In this document: positions 6,135 to 14,888 of the stretch, piece by piece
Layout: each line of letters begins with the position of its first letter
Numbering within the stretch: position 1 is the first letter of the stretch
Assembly: GCA_035294245.1 (NCBI GenBank)
Contig: DATGLG010000001.1
Location: 1-21,717 of the forward strand
Source of the DNA: DATGLG01 sp035294245
Lineage (GTDB): Bacteria > Pseudomonadota > Alphaproteobacteria > JACZXZ01
DNA length: 21,717 nucleotides
Reading direction: 5' to 3'
Made by a program: the position numbers and the translations under genes
The notes under the pieces: generated by a model
Told to the model about the DNA's origin: nothing
What the model saw: only the letters and a program-made list of their open reading frames with translations
The model's database searches: none

Positions 6135-7181
6135 ATGAAAATCGCCCAGATAGCTCCCCTGATCGAAAGCGTCCCACCGAAATTCTATGGCGGCACGGAG
6201 CGCGTCGTCTCCCATTTGACCGAGGAGCTCGTTCGCGAAGGACACCATGTGACGCTCTTCGCGAGCGGCGACTCCCAAACGGCCGCGGAGCTCGACGCGG
6301 TCATCCCCTCGGCGCTGCGTCTGGGGTCGACGGTGCATGATTATCTGCCCTATCACCTGATGATGATCGATCGCGTCGCGAGGCGGGCGGAGGAGTTCGA
6401 CATCCTCCATTTTCATATCGATCTCGTTCACCTGCCCGTGGTGCGCCTCCTCGCGGACAAGGCGATCGTGACGACCCTGCACGGCCGGCTGGATCTTCCC
6501 GAGCTTGCCGCCTTCTACCGCGTGTTTCCCGACGTGCCGCTAATCTCGATTTCCGATGCCCAGCGCGAGCCGATGCCGCCCGTCCGCTGGCTCGGCACCG
6601 TGCAGCACGGCTTGCCCCCCGAGCTCCATCGGTTCCATGGGGGCCCGGGGGAGTATCTCGCATTCCTCGGTCGGATCTCGCCGGAGAAGCGACCGGACAA
6701 GGCCATCGCCATCGCCGAGCGCGCGGGCATGCCGCTCAAGATCGCCGCCAAGGTGGACGCCGCGGACCAGGCTTATTTCGAGAACTGCATCAGGCCTTTG
6801 CTCGACAGCCCGTGGGTCGAGTTCATCGGCGAGATCGGCGAGGCCCGGAAGGAGGACTTTCTCGGCAATGCCCGCGCGCTCCTCTTTCCCGTCGACTGGC
6901 CCGAGCCCTTCGGGCTCGTGATGATCGAAGCGATGGCGTGCGGGACGCCCGTCATCGCCTTCGCGCGCGGCGCGGTGCCGGAAGTCGTGGAGGAGGGCCT
7001 CACCGGCTTCATCGTGCGGGACGTCGAAGGTGCGGTGGCCGCGCTCGAGCGCCTCGACAGGCTCGATCGGGGGCGCATCCGGCGGCGCTTCGAGGAGCGC
7101 TTCACCGCCCAGCGGATGACGAAGCAGTATCTGTCGATCTATAGACGCCTGCTGGAAGAGATGTGTTCGGTTGCGGCGTGA
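6135..7181 (+). CDS. Glycosyltransferase family 4 protein
   Basis: The 348-residue protein has the GT-B layout of retaining GT4 glycosyltransferases. The N-terminal half begins KIAQIAPLIESVPPKFYGGTERVV, with the GG(T)E acceptor/donor loop near residue 20. In the C-terminal half, LAFLGRISPEKRPD (about 175-188) and PEPFGLVMIEAMACGTPVIA form the donor-sugar site, with the E-x7-E pair at Glu257 and Glu265. It should use a nucleotide-sugar donor in the cytoplasm; the product is unknown. GAGGA precedes the ATG. The debranching-enzyme gene follows after 61 bases, suggesting a joint role in an alpha-glucan or storage/osmoprotective sugar. I know this two-gene pairing from other alphaproteobacteria. 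Confidence 0.9.
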   Translation: MKIAQIAPLIESVPPKFYGGTERVVSHLTEELVREGHHVTLFASGDSQTAAELDAVIPSALRLGSTVHDYLPYHLMMIDRVARRAEEFDILHFHIDLVHLPVVRLLADKAIVTTLHGRLDLPELAAFYRVFPDVPLISISDAQREPMPPVRWLGTVQHGLPPELHRFHGGPGEYLAFLGRISPEKRPDKAIAIAERAGMPLKIAAKVDAADQAYFENCIRPLLDSPWVEFIGEIGEARKEDFLGNARALLFPVDWPEPFGLVMIEAMACGTPVIAFARGAVPEVVEEGLTGFIVRDVEGAVAALERLDRLDRGRIRRRFEERFTAQRMTKQYLSIYRRLLEEMCSVAA

Positions 7182-7242
7182 CGTCCTTGGCGCCGCGCCG
7201 TGCGCCGAAGGAACAGCCGATCTCAGCGGAAGTGGGGCAGCG

Positions 7243-9426
7243 ATGACCGAGCAAGCCAGCCTGGTAGAAGCGGAGTTCGATCCGGTTCCGCAATTCTATA
7301 TTCCGGCGACATCGTCAATCCTCGAGCGCCGGCCGCGGACGCTGAAGCATGGCGACACCTTTGCCGTCTTCGATCATTACGGCGATATCGTCGACGCCGC
7401 TCGCAGCCCCGAAGGCTTGTATCACGAGGACACGCGTCATCTCTCCCGCTTGGAGCTCTTGATCGAAGGCCGCCGTCTCCTGCTCTTGAGCTCGACGCTG
7501 CAGGACGACAACGCCGTCCTCACGGTCGACCTCGCCAATCCGGACATCTATCGCGGCGGGCATATCGCGCTCTCGCGCGAGAGGCTGCACCTGATCCGCT
7601 CCAAGTTCCTTTGGAACGGAAGCTGCCACGAGCGGCTGGCGGTCCATAATTTCGACCTGAGCGCCCATCGCTTTCGGCTCGGCCTGCGCTTCGCCGCGGA
7701 TTTCGCCGACCTCTTCGAGGTGCGCGGCATCCAGCGCAGCCGCCGGGGGACGACCCGCATCGAGCGGCCGACGCGGGGCGCCGTGATCCTCCGCTATTGC
7801 GGCCTCGACGGCGTCGAGCGCACGACGCGCATCGAGTTCACCCCGGAGCCGACCGCGCTCACGGATGACGAGGCGGTCTTCGACATATCGCTAGCGCCCG
7901 ACGCGCGCACCTCGATTTTCTTCGCGATCCGCTGCGACAGCCCGGACCCGGCGCCCCGCGGCGCCTTCTTCGTCAGCATGCGCGACGCGCGTCGCGCCCT
8001 GCGCGCCGCGACCTCGCGTTTCGCGACGGTCGAGACCTCGAACGCTCTGTTGAACCGCGTGCTCTGCCGCTCGGTGAACGATCTCTACATGCTGCTCACC
8101 GATACGGCTCAAGGGCCTTATCCCTATGCCGGCATCCCATGGTTCAGCACTGCGTTCGGCCGTGACGGCATCATCACGGCGCTACAGATGCTGTGGCTCG
8201 ATCCGGCGGTCGCGAAGGGCGTGCTGGGCTACCTCGCGGCGACCCAGGCGCAACGGGTTGACCGTGAAGCCGATGCCGAGCCAGGCAAGATCCTCCACGA
8301 GACCCGCCGCGGCGAGATGGCGCGGCTCGGCGAGGTGCCGTTCGATCTCTATTACGGCAGCGTGGACGCGACGCCGCTCTTCGTGCTCCTGGCCGGCCGC
8401 TATTTCGAGCGCACCGGCGATCGGGCAACGATCCAGGCCTTGTGGCCGCACGTCCAGGCGGCCCTGCATTGGATCGACGCCTATGGCGACCGGGACGGCG
8501 ACGGCTTCGTCGAATATCAGGCGCACGAGGGCAAGGGCCTCACCAATCAGGGCTGGAAGGATTCCAGTGATTCGATTTCTCATGCCGACGGGCGGCTTGC
8601 GGAGGGCGCCATAGCGCTTTGCGAGGTGCAGGCCTATGTCTATGCCGCCAAGCGCCACGCGGCGGCAATCGCCCGGGCGCTCGGTCATGCGGCGGTGGGC
8701 GCGGAGCTGGAGCAGCAGGGGGAAGCCCTGCGCGAGCGCTTCGAGGCGGCGTTCTGGTGCGAGGATCTCGGCACCTATGCCATCGCCCTTGACGGCGCCA
8801 AGCGCCCCTGCCGGGTGCGCAGCTCGAATGCCGGTCATGTGCTGTTCGCCGGCATCGCCGCTCCGGATCGCGCTGTGCGCGTCGCCGCCACCCTGCTCGG
8901 CCGCGATTCCTATTCCGGCTGGGGCATCCGGACGCTCGCCGCCTCGGCGCGCCGCTATAATCCGATGTCCTATCACAACGGCTCGGTCTGGCCGCACGAC
9001 AATGCGCTGATCGCCCTCGGATTCGGGCGCTACGGGCTCAAGCGGGAGGCGATCAAGGTCTTCGAAGGGCAATTCGAGGCCGTTCAATACATGGATCTGC
9101 TGCGGCCCCCCGAGCTCTTTTGCGGATTCGGCCGCCGGCGCAACAAGGCGCCGACGCTTTATCCCGTCGCCTGCTCGCCGCAGGCTTGGGCGAGCGCTTC
9201 GCCCCTCGCGTTCCTGGAGGCCTGTCTCGGCCTGCAATGCGAGGACGCGGCACGGGAGGTGCGCTTCGAGCGGCCCATGCTGCCGCCCTTCGTCGACGAG
9301 GTGCGCATCCGCCGCCTGCGCCTCGGCGAGGCTCATGTCGACGTGCTGCTGCGCCGGCACCAGAGCGACGTCGCCGTCAACGTCATCGAGCGCAGCGGCG
9401 ATATCCGCGTCGTCGTGGTGAATTGA
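7243..9426 (+). CDS. Glycogen debranching enzyme-like amylo-alpha-1,6-glucosidase
   Basis: The 727-residue protein has an N-terminal beta-rich domain (about residues 25-230, like the glycogen debranching N-terminal domain). It is followed by an (alpha/alpha)6-type catalytic region (about 285-690). Visible motifs are FSTAFGRDGIIT (GRDG at 306-309, Asp308 a candidate acid), NQGWKDSSDS (435-444, Asp440) and SYHNGSVWPHDNAL (about 576-589). These are hallmarks of bacterial amylo-alpha-1,6-glucosidase/GDE-C proteins, which hydrolyse alpha-1,6 branch linkages. The true substrate of this version, with its own N-terminal domain, is not settled. The ATG at 7243 has GTGGGG upstream; the longer frame from 7171 would overlap the glycosyltransferase end and adds no domain. 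It probably shares a transcript with that gene. Confidence 0.88.
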   Translation: MTEQASLVEAEFDPVPQFYIPATSSILERRPRTLKHGDTFAVFDHYGDIVDAARSPEGLYHEDTRHLSRLELLIEGRRLLLLSSTLQDDNAVLTVDLANPDIYRGGHIALSRERLHLIRSKFLWNGSCHERLAVHNFDLSAHRFRLGLRFAADFADLFEVRGIQRSRRGTTRIERPTRGAVILRYCGLDGVERTTRIEFTPEPTALTDDEAVFDISLAPDARTSIFFAIRCDSPDPAPRGAFFVSMRDARRALRAATSRFATVETSNALLNRVLCRSVNDLYMLLTDTAQGPYPYAGIPWFSTAFGRDGIITALQMLWLDPAVAKGVLGYLAATQAQRVDREADAEPGKILHETRRGEMARLGEVPFDLYYGSVDATPLFVLLAGRYFERTGDRATIQALWPHVQAALHWIDAYGDRDGDGFVEYQAHEGKGLTNQGWKDSSDSISHADGRLAEGAIALCEVQAYVYAAKRHAAAIARALGHAAVGAELEQQGEALRERFEAAFWCEDLGTYAIALDGAKRPCRVRSSNAGHVLFAGIAAPDRAVRVAATLLGRDSYSGWGIRTLAASARRYNPMSYHNGSVWPHDNALIALGFGRYGLKREAIKVFEGQFEAVQYMDLLRPPELFCGFGRRRNKAPTLYPVACSPQAWASASPLAFLEACLGLQCEDAAREVRFERPMLPPFVDEVRIRRLRLGEAHVDVLLRRHQSDVAVNVIERSGDIRVVVVN

Positions 9427-9513
9427 GGCGACGCCCTCGCGCCTATCCGCGGCGCAGCGGCCTCGATCCGCTTGCATGGGTGGAGCCCCTATGGCATGGT
9501 CCCGCCGCCCGGC

Positions 9514-9588
9514 GCCGCCGTAGCTCAGTGGTAGAGCACGTCCTTGGTAAGGACGGGGTCGCCTGTTCAATCCAGGCCGGCGGCACCA
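9514..9588 (+). tRNA. tRNA-Thr (anticodon GGU)
   Basis: The cloverleaf is complete. The acceptor strand GCCGCCG at 9514-9520 pairs with CGGCGGC at 9578-9584. The D arm contains GCTCAGTGGTAGAGC. The anticodon stem GTCC/GGAC encloses the loop TTGGTAA, giving anticodon GGT. The T arm is GCCTG-TTCAATC-CAGGC. The discriminator is A9585 and CCA is encoded at 9586-9588. Total length is 75 bases with CCA. It stands alone between the debranching-enzyme gene and a small ORF. No strong promoter or terminator is seen. Confidence 0.96.
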
Positions 9589-9660
9589 TAACTTCCAGAA
9601 TTCCCCAGCTCGGCGTGGCCAACCGCTTGACGGCGGGCCGGACGCAGCCACAATCGTCCC

Positions 9661-9867
9661 ATGAGCGACACGACCGATCGCCGTGATCAGGAGAGCGCCG
9701 GGGGTGCAAGCCACCGCGGCCCGCGCCTCGGCGCCGAAGGCGAGGCGCGCCGGCGCGAGCGCGAGGCGCGGCTGGCCGAGGCCCTGCGCGCCAATCTGCG
9801 CCGCCGCAAGCTCGATACCGGGAGCCGCGCGGGGAGGCCGCCTCGCGCGCCGAAGTCTGCAGGCTGA
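9661..9867 (+). CDS. Small basic conserved-looking hypothetical protein
   Basis: The 68-residue protein is highly charged. Its core REREARLAEALRANLRRRK (about residues 32-50) should form one amphipathic helix. Short proteins with this R/E-x-x-R-x-A-x-L-x-x-N-L-x-R-R-K core occur near murA in alphaproteobacteria, as far as I remember, and have no assigned function. The ATG lacks a good ribosome site. The tail after residue 50 is low-complexity Arg/Gly/Pro. It converges on the lipocalin-like gene, whose stop is 16 bases away. It may be a real small protein or a chance frame. Confidence 0.5.
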   Translation: MSDTTDRRDQESAGGASHRGPRLGAEGEARRREREARLAEALRANLRRRKLDTGSRAGRPPRAPKSAG

Positions 9868-9883
9868 CGCCGGCGCCGCGCCC

Positions 9884-10315
9884 TCAGTCCGCCCGCTCCC
9901 AAAGGAGATCCTGGACCGAGTGCTCGTCGCCGGGCTTTCCCGGCGGGGTGCGGAGAATCATGCGCCCGTCTCCGTCGGGGATGACAAGGCGCTCGACGTC
10001 CCGGCCTTCCCAATTGGGAATCCAGCAGATCTCCACGTGATGGATCACCCGGTCCCCGCGGTCGGTGTAGCGGCCGGCATAGGCGATGAGCCGGTCATAA
10101 GCCGCGGCCTTGTCCTCCCGGGGCACGGCCGGCCAGGGCCCGCGCAGGCGAGGCCGGCCGTCGCCCGCGATCACGACCATCATGCGCCCATCCGCGAAAT
10201 AGGCGAGCCGGCCCCGAGCGCCCTTGCCGAAGACGTCGAGAACCTCACCTTCGGCGCGGCGCTCCTGATAATGCAACAGGCGCCATTGGCCGACGAGACG
10301 ATTCGATGGGTCCAT
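9884..10315 (-). CDS. Lipocalin-like domain protein
   Basis: The 143-residue protein begins NRLVGQWRLLHYQER, followed by GKGARGRLAYFADGRMMVVI. This is the start of the lipocalin-like domain family (PF13924 type): a small beta-barrel opening with L-x-G-x-W-x-L and a G-x-L-x-Y-x-x-D/G-x-M strand pair. A later stretch has AAYDRLIAYAGRYT and VIHHVEICWIPNW, also typical. No signal peptide is visible, so it is probably cytoplasmic. The ligand is unknown. It lies 49 bases downstream of mscL on the same strand and may be cotranscribed. Confidence 0.75.
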   Translation of the reverse strand: MDPSNRLVGQWRLLHYQERRAEGEVLDVFGKGARGRLAYFADGRMMVVIAGDGRPRLRGPWPAVPREDKAAAYDRLIAYAGRYTDRGDRVIHHVEICWIPNWEGRDVERLVIPDGDGRMILRTPPGKPGDEHSVQDLLWERAD

Positions 10316-10364
10316 GCGCCTGATCGCCTCCTGGGGCTCCGGTCGAGAAACCTAGCATAACAGC

Positions 10365-10772
10365 CTATTTCTCTTTGAGAATATCGCGGATCTCCGTTAG
10401 CAGCGTCTCGCTCTTGCTGGGCGGCGCGGGAGGCGGCGGCTGCACCTTGAAGAGGCGGTTAACCTGTTGCATGACGATGAAGATGACGAACGCGACAATG
10501 ACGAAATCGATCACCGAATTGATGAAGATGCCGTAGTTGATGGTCGGCGCGCCGGCCTGCTTGGCGGCCGCCAGGGTGGGGTAGTGGGTGCTGGAAAGGT
10601 TGAGGAACAGGCTGGAAAAATCGAGGTTGCCGAGCAGCAATCCGATCGGCGGCATGATGATGTCGTTCACCAGCGAGCTCACGATGCGGCCGAAGGCGGC
10701 CCCGATGATCACGCCGATGGCGAGGTCGACAACATTGCCCCGCATTGCGAATTCCTTGAATTCTCTCAGCAT
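10365..10772 (-). CDS. mscL: Large-conductance mechanosensitive channel
   Basis: MscL is a pentameric inner-membrane channel that opens under membrane tension to release solutes on osmotic downshock. The 135-residue protein has the family's MLREFKEFAMRGNVVDLAIGVIIGAAFG (N-terminal helix plus TM1). A periplasmic loop of about 40 residues follows, then TM2 (about 78-100, IDFVIVAFVIFIVMQQVN). It ends with a Pro-rich linker and a C-terminal helix ending LTEIRDILKEK. Two adjacent ATGs are possible. The second, at 10772, has GGAGG at a 5-base spacing and gives the standard N-terminus. The region upstream is unusually structured (see the terminator and hairpin entries). Confidence 0.95.
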   Translation of the reverse strand: MLREFKEFAMRGNVVDLAIGVIIGAAFGRIVSSLVNDIIMPPIGLLLGNLDFSSLFLNLSSTHYPTLAAAKQAGAPTINYGIFINSVIDFVIVAFVIFIVMQQVNRLFKVQPPPPAPPSKSETLLTEIRDILKEK

Positions 10773-10804
10773 CATCCCCTCCGTATTCTGAGATCGCTCA
10801 TGAG

Positions 10805-10822
10805 GCGCCGCCGAAGCGGCGC
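10805..10822 (-). promoter_or_regulatory. UUCG tetraloop hairpin in the mscL leader
   Basis: Read leftward, GCGCCGC-TTCG-GCGGCGC is a perfect 7-bp stem closed by a C(UUCG)G tetraloop, one of the most stable RNA loops. It lies about 33 bases before the mscL start. It has no T-tract, so it is not a standard terminator by itself. It could shape or protect the leader. Confidence 0.5.
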
Positions 10823-10865
10823 ATGGCCGCCATTCTAAGCCCGATGGGCGGCGGGCGGCGTGAGC

Positions 10866-10899
10866 AAAAAGAAGGTCGCCCCATGGCCCATCGGGGCGA
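10866..10899 (-). terminator. Intrinsic terminator / attenuator-like hairpin upstream of mscL (leftward)
   Basis: Read leftward, a 7-bp stem (arms at 10899-10893 and 10882-10876, TCGCCCC with GGGGCGA) has a further inner ATG/CAT pairing. It is followed after two bases by TTCTTTTT (10873-10866). That is a textbook intrinsic terminator, and it sits about 94 bases upstream of mscL on the mscL-coding strand. A sequence at 10926-10919 can pair over 8 bp with 10898-10891, using the first arm, so the two folds exclude each other. It may be an attenuator in the mscL leader or the end of a short RNA. Confidence 0.5.
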
Positions 10900-10932
10900 T
10901 GCAACCCCTAGCTTTCTGCGCCCCGAGCCCGC

Positions 10933-10938
10933 TATAAG
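10933..10938 (+). promoter_or_regulatory. Candidate -10 box for murA
   Basis: TATAAG at 10933-10938, preceded by GC, is a good sigma-70-type -10 element about 100 bases before murA. No convincing -35 box lies 16-18 bases upstream (AGCTTT at best). Transcription would start near 10945, at the base of the GCGGAAC/GTTCCGC helix. Confidence 0.4.
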
Positions 10939-10941
10939 GTC

Positions 10942-11001
10942 GCGGAACAGCGGCCGATGTGGGGGCGCTCCGCCGTGGGGCGGTGGCGTGGCTCGTTCCG
11001 C
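10942..11001 (+). promoter_or_regulatory. Foldable 5' leader of murA
   Basis: GCGGAAC at 10942-10948 is perfectly complementary to GTTCCGC at 10995-11001. Nested inside is CCGCC-GTGG-GGCGG (about 10971-10984), which can be extended outward with one mismatch and one bulge. The predicted transcript start coincides with the outer arm, so the mRNA would begin with a closed helix. The fold matches no riboswitch class I know. Confidence 0.3.
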
Positions 11002-11037
11002 CCAGCCGGGCCGCAATCCCGAGGATAAGACCCATCC

Positions 11038-12311
<1,274 letters not shown>

Positions 12312-12324
<13 letters not shown>

Positions 12325-12345
12325 ATGTCGTGAAGTCTTAGATGT
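12312..12345 (+). repeat. 17-base tandem duplication over the murA stop
   Basis: CGTGAAGTCTTAAATGT (12312-12328) is followed directly by CGTGAAGTCTTAGATGT (12329-12345), with one mismatch. The first copy contains the murA TAA stop; the second lies in the gap before the DUF2948 gene. The length is not a multiple of three. Confidence 0.85.
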
Positions 12346-12370
12346 AGAGGCACAAGCCCGCGGATTGGAC

Positions 12371-12865
12371 ATGGCCGAGCCGTCGCTCTTGCATCTGCGC
12401 GCCGAGGACGCCGAGGATCTGGCGGTGGTGTCGAGCTGCCTCCAGGACTCGCTCGTCCCCCTCGCCGATATGCGCTACGAGCGCGCGGCGCGGCGGTTCA
12501 TCGTCGCGGTCAACCGCTTTCGCTGGGAAGGCTGCGCGCCGTGCACGGAGGCGGGATCGGGACCCAAGGCCGTCTTCGAGCGCATCGCCTGCGGCATCGT
12601 TTTCGAGGGGGTGCGGAAGGTGAGCGTGCAGGGGATCGATCAGCAGAAACGAGACCAGCTTCTCGAGCTCCTCGCGGTTCTCACCGGCGACGCCGCCGCG
12701 GCGAGGCTGGGCGGCGCGGCGGCATCGGATGCGGGGATCATCCTTCTCGTCTTCGCCGGGGGCGGAACCATCCGGCTCGATGTCGACGACATCCGCTGCC
12801 GGATCCAGGATTTCGGCGAAGCCTGGCCGACCCAGTGGCGGCCGTGGCATCGTATCGAATCCTGA
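12371..12865 (+). CDS. DUF2948 family protein
   Basis: The 164-residue protein begins MAEPSLLHLRAEDAEDLAVV and continues with SSCLQDSLVPLADMRYE, then RRFIVAVNRFRWE. This pattern (L-x-A-x-D-x-E-D-L, then S-x-x-L-Q-D) marks the alphaproteobacterial DUF2948 family, which typically sits directly behind murA. The C-terminal part has GIILLVFAGGGTIRLDVDDI and ends GEAWPTQWRPWH, also usual. No function is established. ATG at 12371 is preferred over TTG at 12365. No export signal is seen. Its stop lies 48 bases before hisG. Confidence 0.88.
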   Translation: MAEPSLLHLRAEDAEDLAVVSSCLQDSLVPLADMRYERAARRFIVAVNRFRWEGCAPCTEAGSGPKAVFERIACGIVFEGVRKVSVQGIDQQKRDQLLELLAVLTGDAAAARLGGAAASDAGIILLVFAGGGTIRLDVDDIRCRIQDFGEAWPTQWRPWHRIES

Positions 12866-12913
12866 GCGCTGCCCTCGCGGCATTCCAGCATCCGCAGCGC
12901 GGGAGACGGAAAC

Positions 12914-13588
12914 GTGGCAGACGACGACAATATCGTGCTCGCGGTACCCAAGGGGCGCATCTCCGGGGAGCTGGCGCCGCTCTTCGTGCGCCTCGGCATC
13001 GAGCCCGAGGCGGACTTCGCCGACCCGGATTCCCGCCAGCTCAGCTTCCGCACCAACGAGCCGCGGCTGACGATCATCCGCGTGCGCAGCTTCGACGTGG
13101 CGACCTTCGTGGCGTTCAACGCGGCCCAGCTCGGCATCTGCGGCCGGGACGTGCTGATGGAGTTCGACTACTCCGAAATCTACGCGCCCCTCGACCTCGG
13201 GATCGGCAAGTGCCATCTCGCCGTCGCCGAGCCCGCGGAAATGGTCAAGCGGGACGATCCGCGCCGCTGGAGCCATGTCCGCGTCGCCACCAAATATCCG
13301 GAGATCACCCGGCGCTATTTCGCCGCGCGCGGGGTGCAGGCTGAGTGCATCAAGCTCTCCGGCGCCATGGAGCTGGCGCCGCGGCTCGGGCTCTGCCGCC
13401 GCATCGTCGATCTCGTCTCGACCGGACGGACGCTCCGCGCCAACGGGCTCGTCGAGGTCGAGCGCATTGCCGAAGTGACGTCCCGCCTCATCGTCAACCG
13501 GGCCGCTCTCAAGACGCGGCCGGAGGAGGTGGGGCGCTGGATCGAGCGCTTCCGCGCGGCCGCCCAGGATCTCTCCCATGCCGCTTAG
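12914..13588 (+). CDS. hisG: ATP phosphoribosyltransferase, short form
   Basis: HisG condenses ATP and PRPP, the first step of histidine synthesis. The 224-residue protein is the short form (HisGS), lacking the C-terminal regulatory domain. N-terminal VLAVPKGRISGEL, central LGICGRDVLME, and the PRPP loop with RRIVDLVSTGRTLRANGL (GRTL) are all visible. Short HisG normally needs HisZ, a histidyl-tRNA-synthetase-like partner, for activity and feedback inhibition; no hisZ is in this window. The start is GTG at 12914 with GGGAGA upstream. The hisD start lies 11 bases inside its end, implying coupled translation. Confidence 0.93.
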   Translation: MADDDNIVLAVPKGRISGELAPLFVRLGIEPEADFADPDSRQLSFRTNEPRLTIIRVRSFDVATFVAFNAAQLGICGRDVLMEFDYSEIYAPLDLGIGKCHLAVAEPAEMVKRDDPRRWSHVRVATKYPEITRRYFAARGVQAECIKLSGAMELAPRLGLCRRIVDLVSTGRTLRANGLVEVERIAEVTSRLIVNRAALKTRPEEVGRWIERFRAAAQDLSHAA

Positions 13589-14888
13589 GCTCGACGCGCG
13601 CCGACCGGGGTTCGAGCGCGCCTTCGCCCGTCTTCTCGGGGCCAAGCGCGAGGCTGCCGCGGACGTAAATGCGGCCGTCGCCGCGATCCTCGCCGATGTG
13701 CGCAAGCGCGGCGACCGCGCCGTCATCGACTATACGCGGCGCTTCGATCGGCTGGCGCTGACGGCGTCGTCGCTGCGGATCGAGGCGTGCGAGCTCGCCG
13801 CCGCCGAGCGGCAATGCGAGCGACGTGTCCTCGAGGCCCTGCGCCTCGCCGCGCGGCGCATCGAGGCCTATCATCGCCGCCAGAAGCCGAAGGACCTCGA
13901 TTACTGGGATCGCGCCGGGGTGCGCCTCGGGGCGCGATGGCGCCCGGTCGGCGCCGTCGGCCTTTATGTACCCGGCGGCACCGCCGCCTATCCGAGCACC
14001 GTGCTGATGAACGCGGTGCCCGCCCGGGTCGCCGGCGTCGAGCGGATCGCCATGGTGGTGCCGGCGCCGGATGGCAAGATCAGCCCGCTCGTCCTCGCCG
14101 CGGCGCGGCTCATGGGCATCGACGAGGTCTACCGCATCGGCGGCGCCCAGGCCGTCGCGGCCCTCGCTTACGGCACCCGCACGATCGCGCCCGTCGACAA
14201 GATCGTGGGCCCGGGCAACGCCTATGTGGCGGCGGCGAAGCGACAGGTCTTCGGCACCGTCGGCATCGACATGATCGCGGGCCCGTCCGAGATCCTCGTC
14301 ATCGCCGACAAGGACAACGATCCGCGCTGGCTCGCCGCCGACCTCCTGTCCCAGGCGGAGCACGACGAGGCGGCGCAGGCGATCCTCATCACCGACGATG
14401 CCGCTGTGGCCGATGCCGTAGCGCGCGCGGTCGAGCGCCACCTCGCCGGACTTCCGCGCGCCAAGATCGCGCGCGCGAGCTGGCGGCGCAACGGCGCCAT
14501 CATCGTGGTGCGGTCCCTCGATGACGCAGCGCCTCTCGCCGACCGCGTCGCGCCCGAGCATATGGAGCTTGCGGTCGCCCGGCCGGAAGCGCTGATGGCC
14601 CGCATCCACAATGCCGGGGCGATCTTCCTCGGCCGCCATACGCCCGAGGCGATCGGCGATTACGTCGGCGGCCCCAACCACGTGCTGCCCACCGCGCGCA
14701 GCGCCCGCTTCGCCTCGGGCCTCGGCGTCCTCGACTTCATGCGGCGCACTTCCGTCCTCGGCTGCGGTGCGCGCGGCATCGCGGCACTCGGCCCGGCGGC
14801 CGTCGCCTTGGCCGAGGCCGAGGGACTCGAGGCCCACGCGCTCTCGGTGCGGCTCCGCCTCGCGCCGGGGCGCCGCCGAGGCGGATGA
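13578..14888 (+). CDS. hisD: Histidinol dehydrogenase
   Basis: HisD oxidises L-histidinol to L-histidine in two NAD-dependent steps, the end of the pathway. The 436-residue length is normal. Visible zinc and catalytic residues line up almost number for number with E. coli. Gln259 and His262 are in LLSQAEHDE, Glu327/His328 in APEHMEL, Asp361 in GDYVGGPNHVLPT, and His420 in LEAHALSV. GPGNAYVAAAKR near residue 213 is the family signature. It overlaps hisG by 11 bases and ends in a 4-base ATGA overlap with the UPF0262 gene, so these are one operon. Having hisG and hisD together here without the rest of the pathway means the other his genes lie elsewhere. Confidence 0.97.
   Translation: MPLRLDARRPGFERAFARLLGAKREAAADVNAAVAAILADVRKRGDRAVIDYTRRFDRLALTASSLRIEACELAAAERQCERRVLEALRLAARRIEAYHRRQKPKDLDYWDRAGVRLGARWRPVGAVGLYVPGGTAAYPSTVLMNAVPARVAGVERIAMVVPAPDGKISPLVLAAARLMGIDEVYRIGGAQAVAALAYGTRTIAPVDKIVGPGNAYVAAAKRQVFGTVGIDMIAGPSEILVIADKDNDPRWLAADLLSQAEHDEAAQAILITDDAAVADAVARAVERHLAGLPRAKIARASWRRNGAIIVVRSLDDAAPLADRVAPEHMELAVARPEALMARIHNAGAIFLGRHTPEAIGDYVGGPNHVLPTARSARFASGLGVLDFMRRTSVLGCGARGIAALGPAAVALAEAEGLEAHALSVRLRLAPGRRRGG

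Noticed and set aside
8182..9714. 510-codon open frame antisense to the debranching enzyme and across tRNA-Thr
   Set aside because: It runs over a tRNA gene and a clear enzyme gene, and its composition is that of a GC-rich complement.
10943..10968. Second EcfG-type promoter (GGAAC...CGCT) before murA
   Set aside because: GGAAC at 10944-10948 and CGCT at the right distance match only partly, and GGAAC is better explained as an arm of the leader helix.
12338..13726. 462-codon open frame antisense to DUF2948/hisG
   Set aside because: Covers two supported genes and contains no domain-like sequence.
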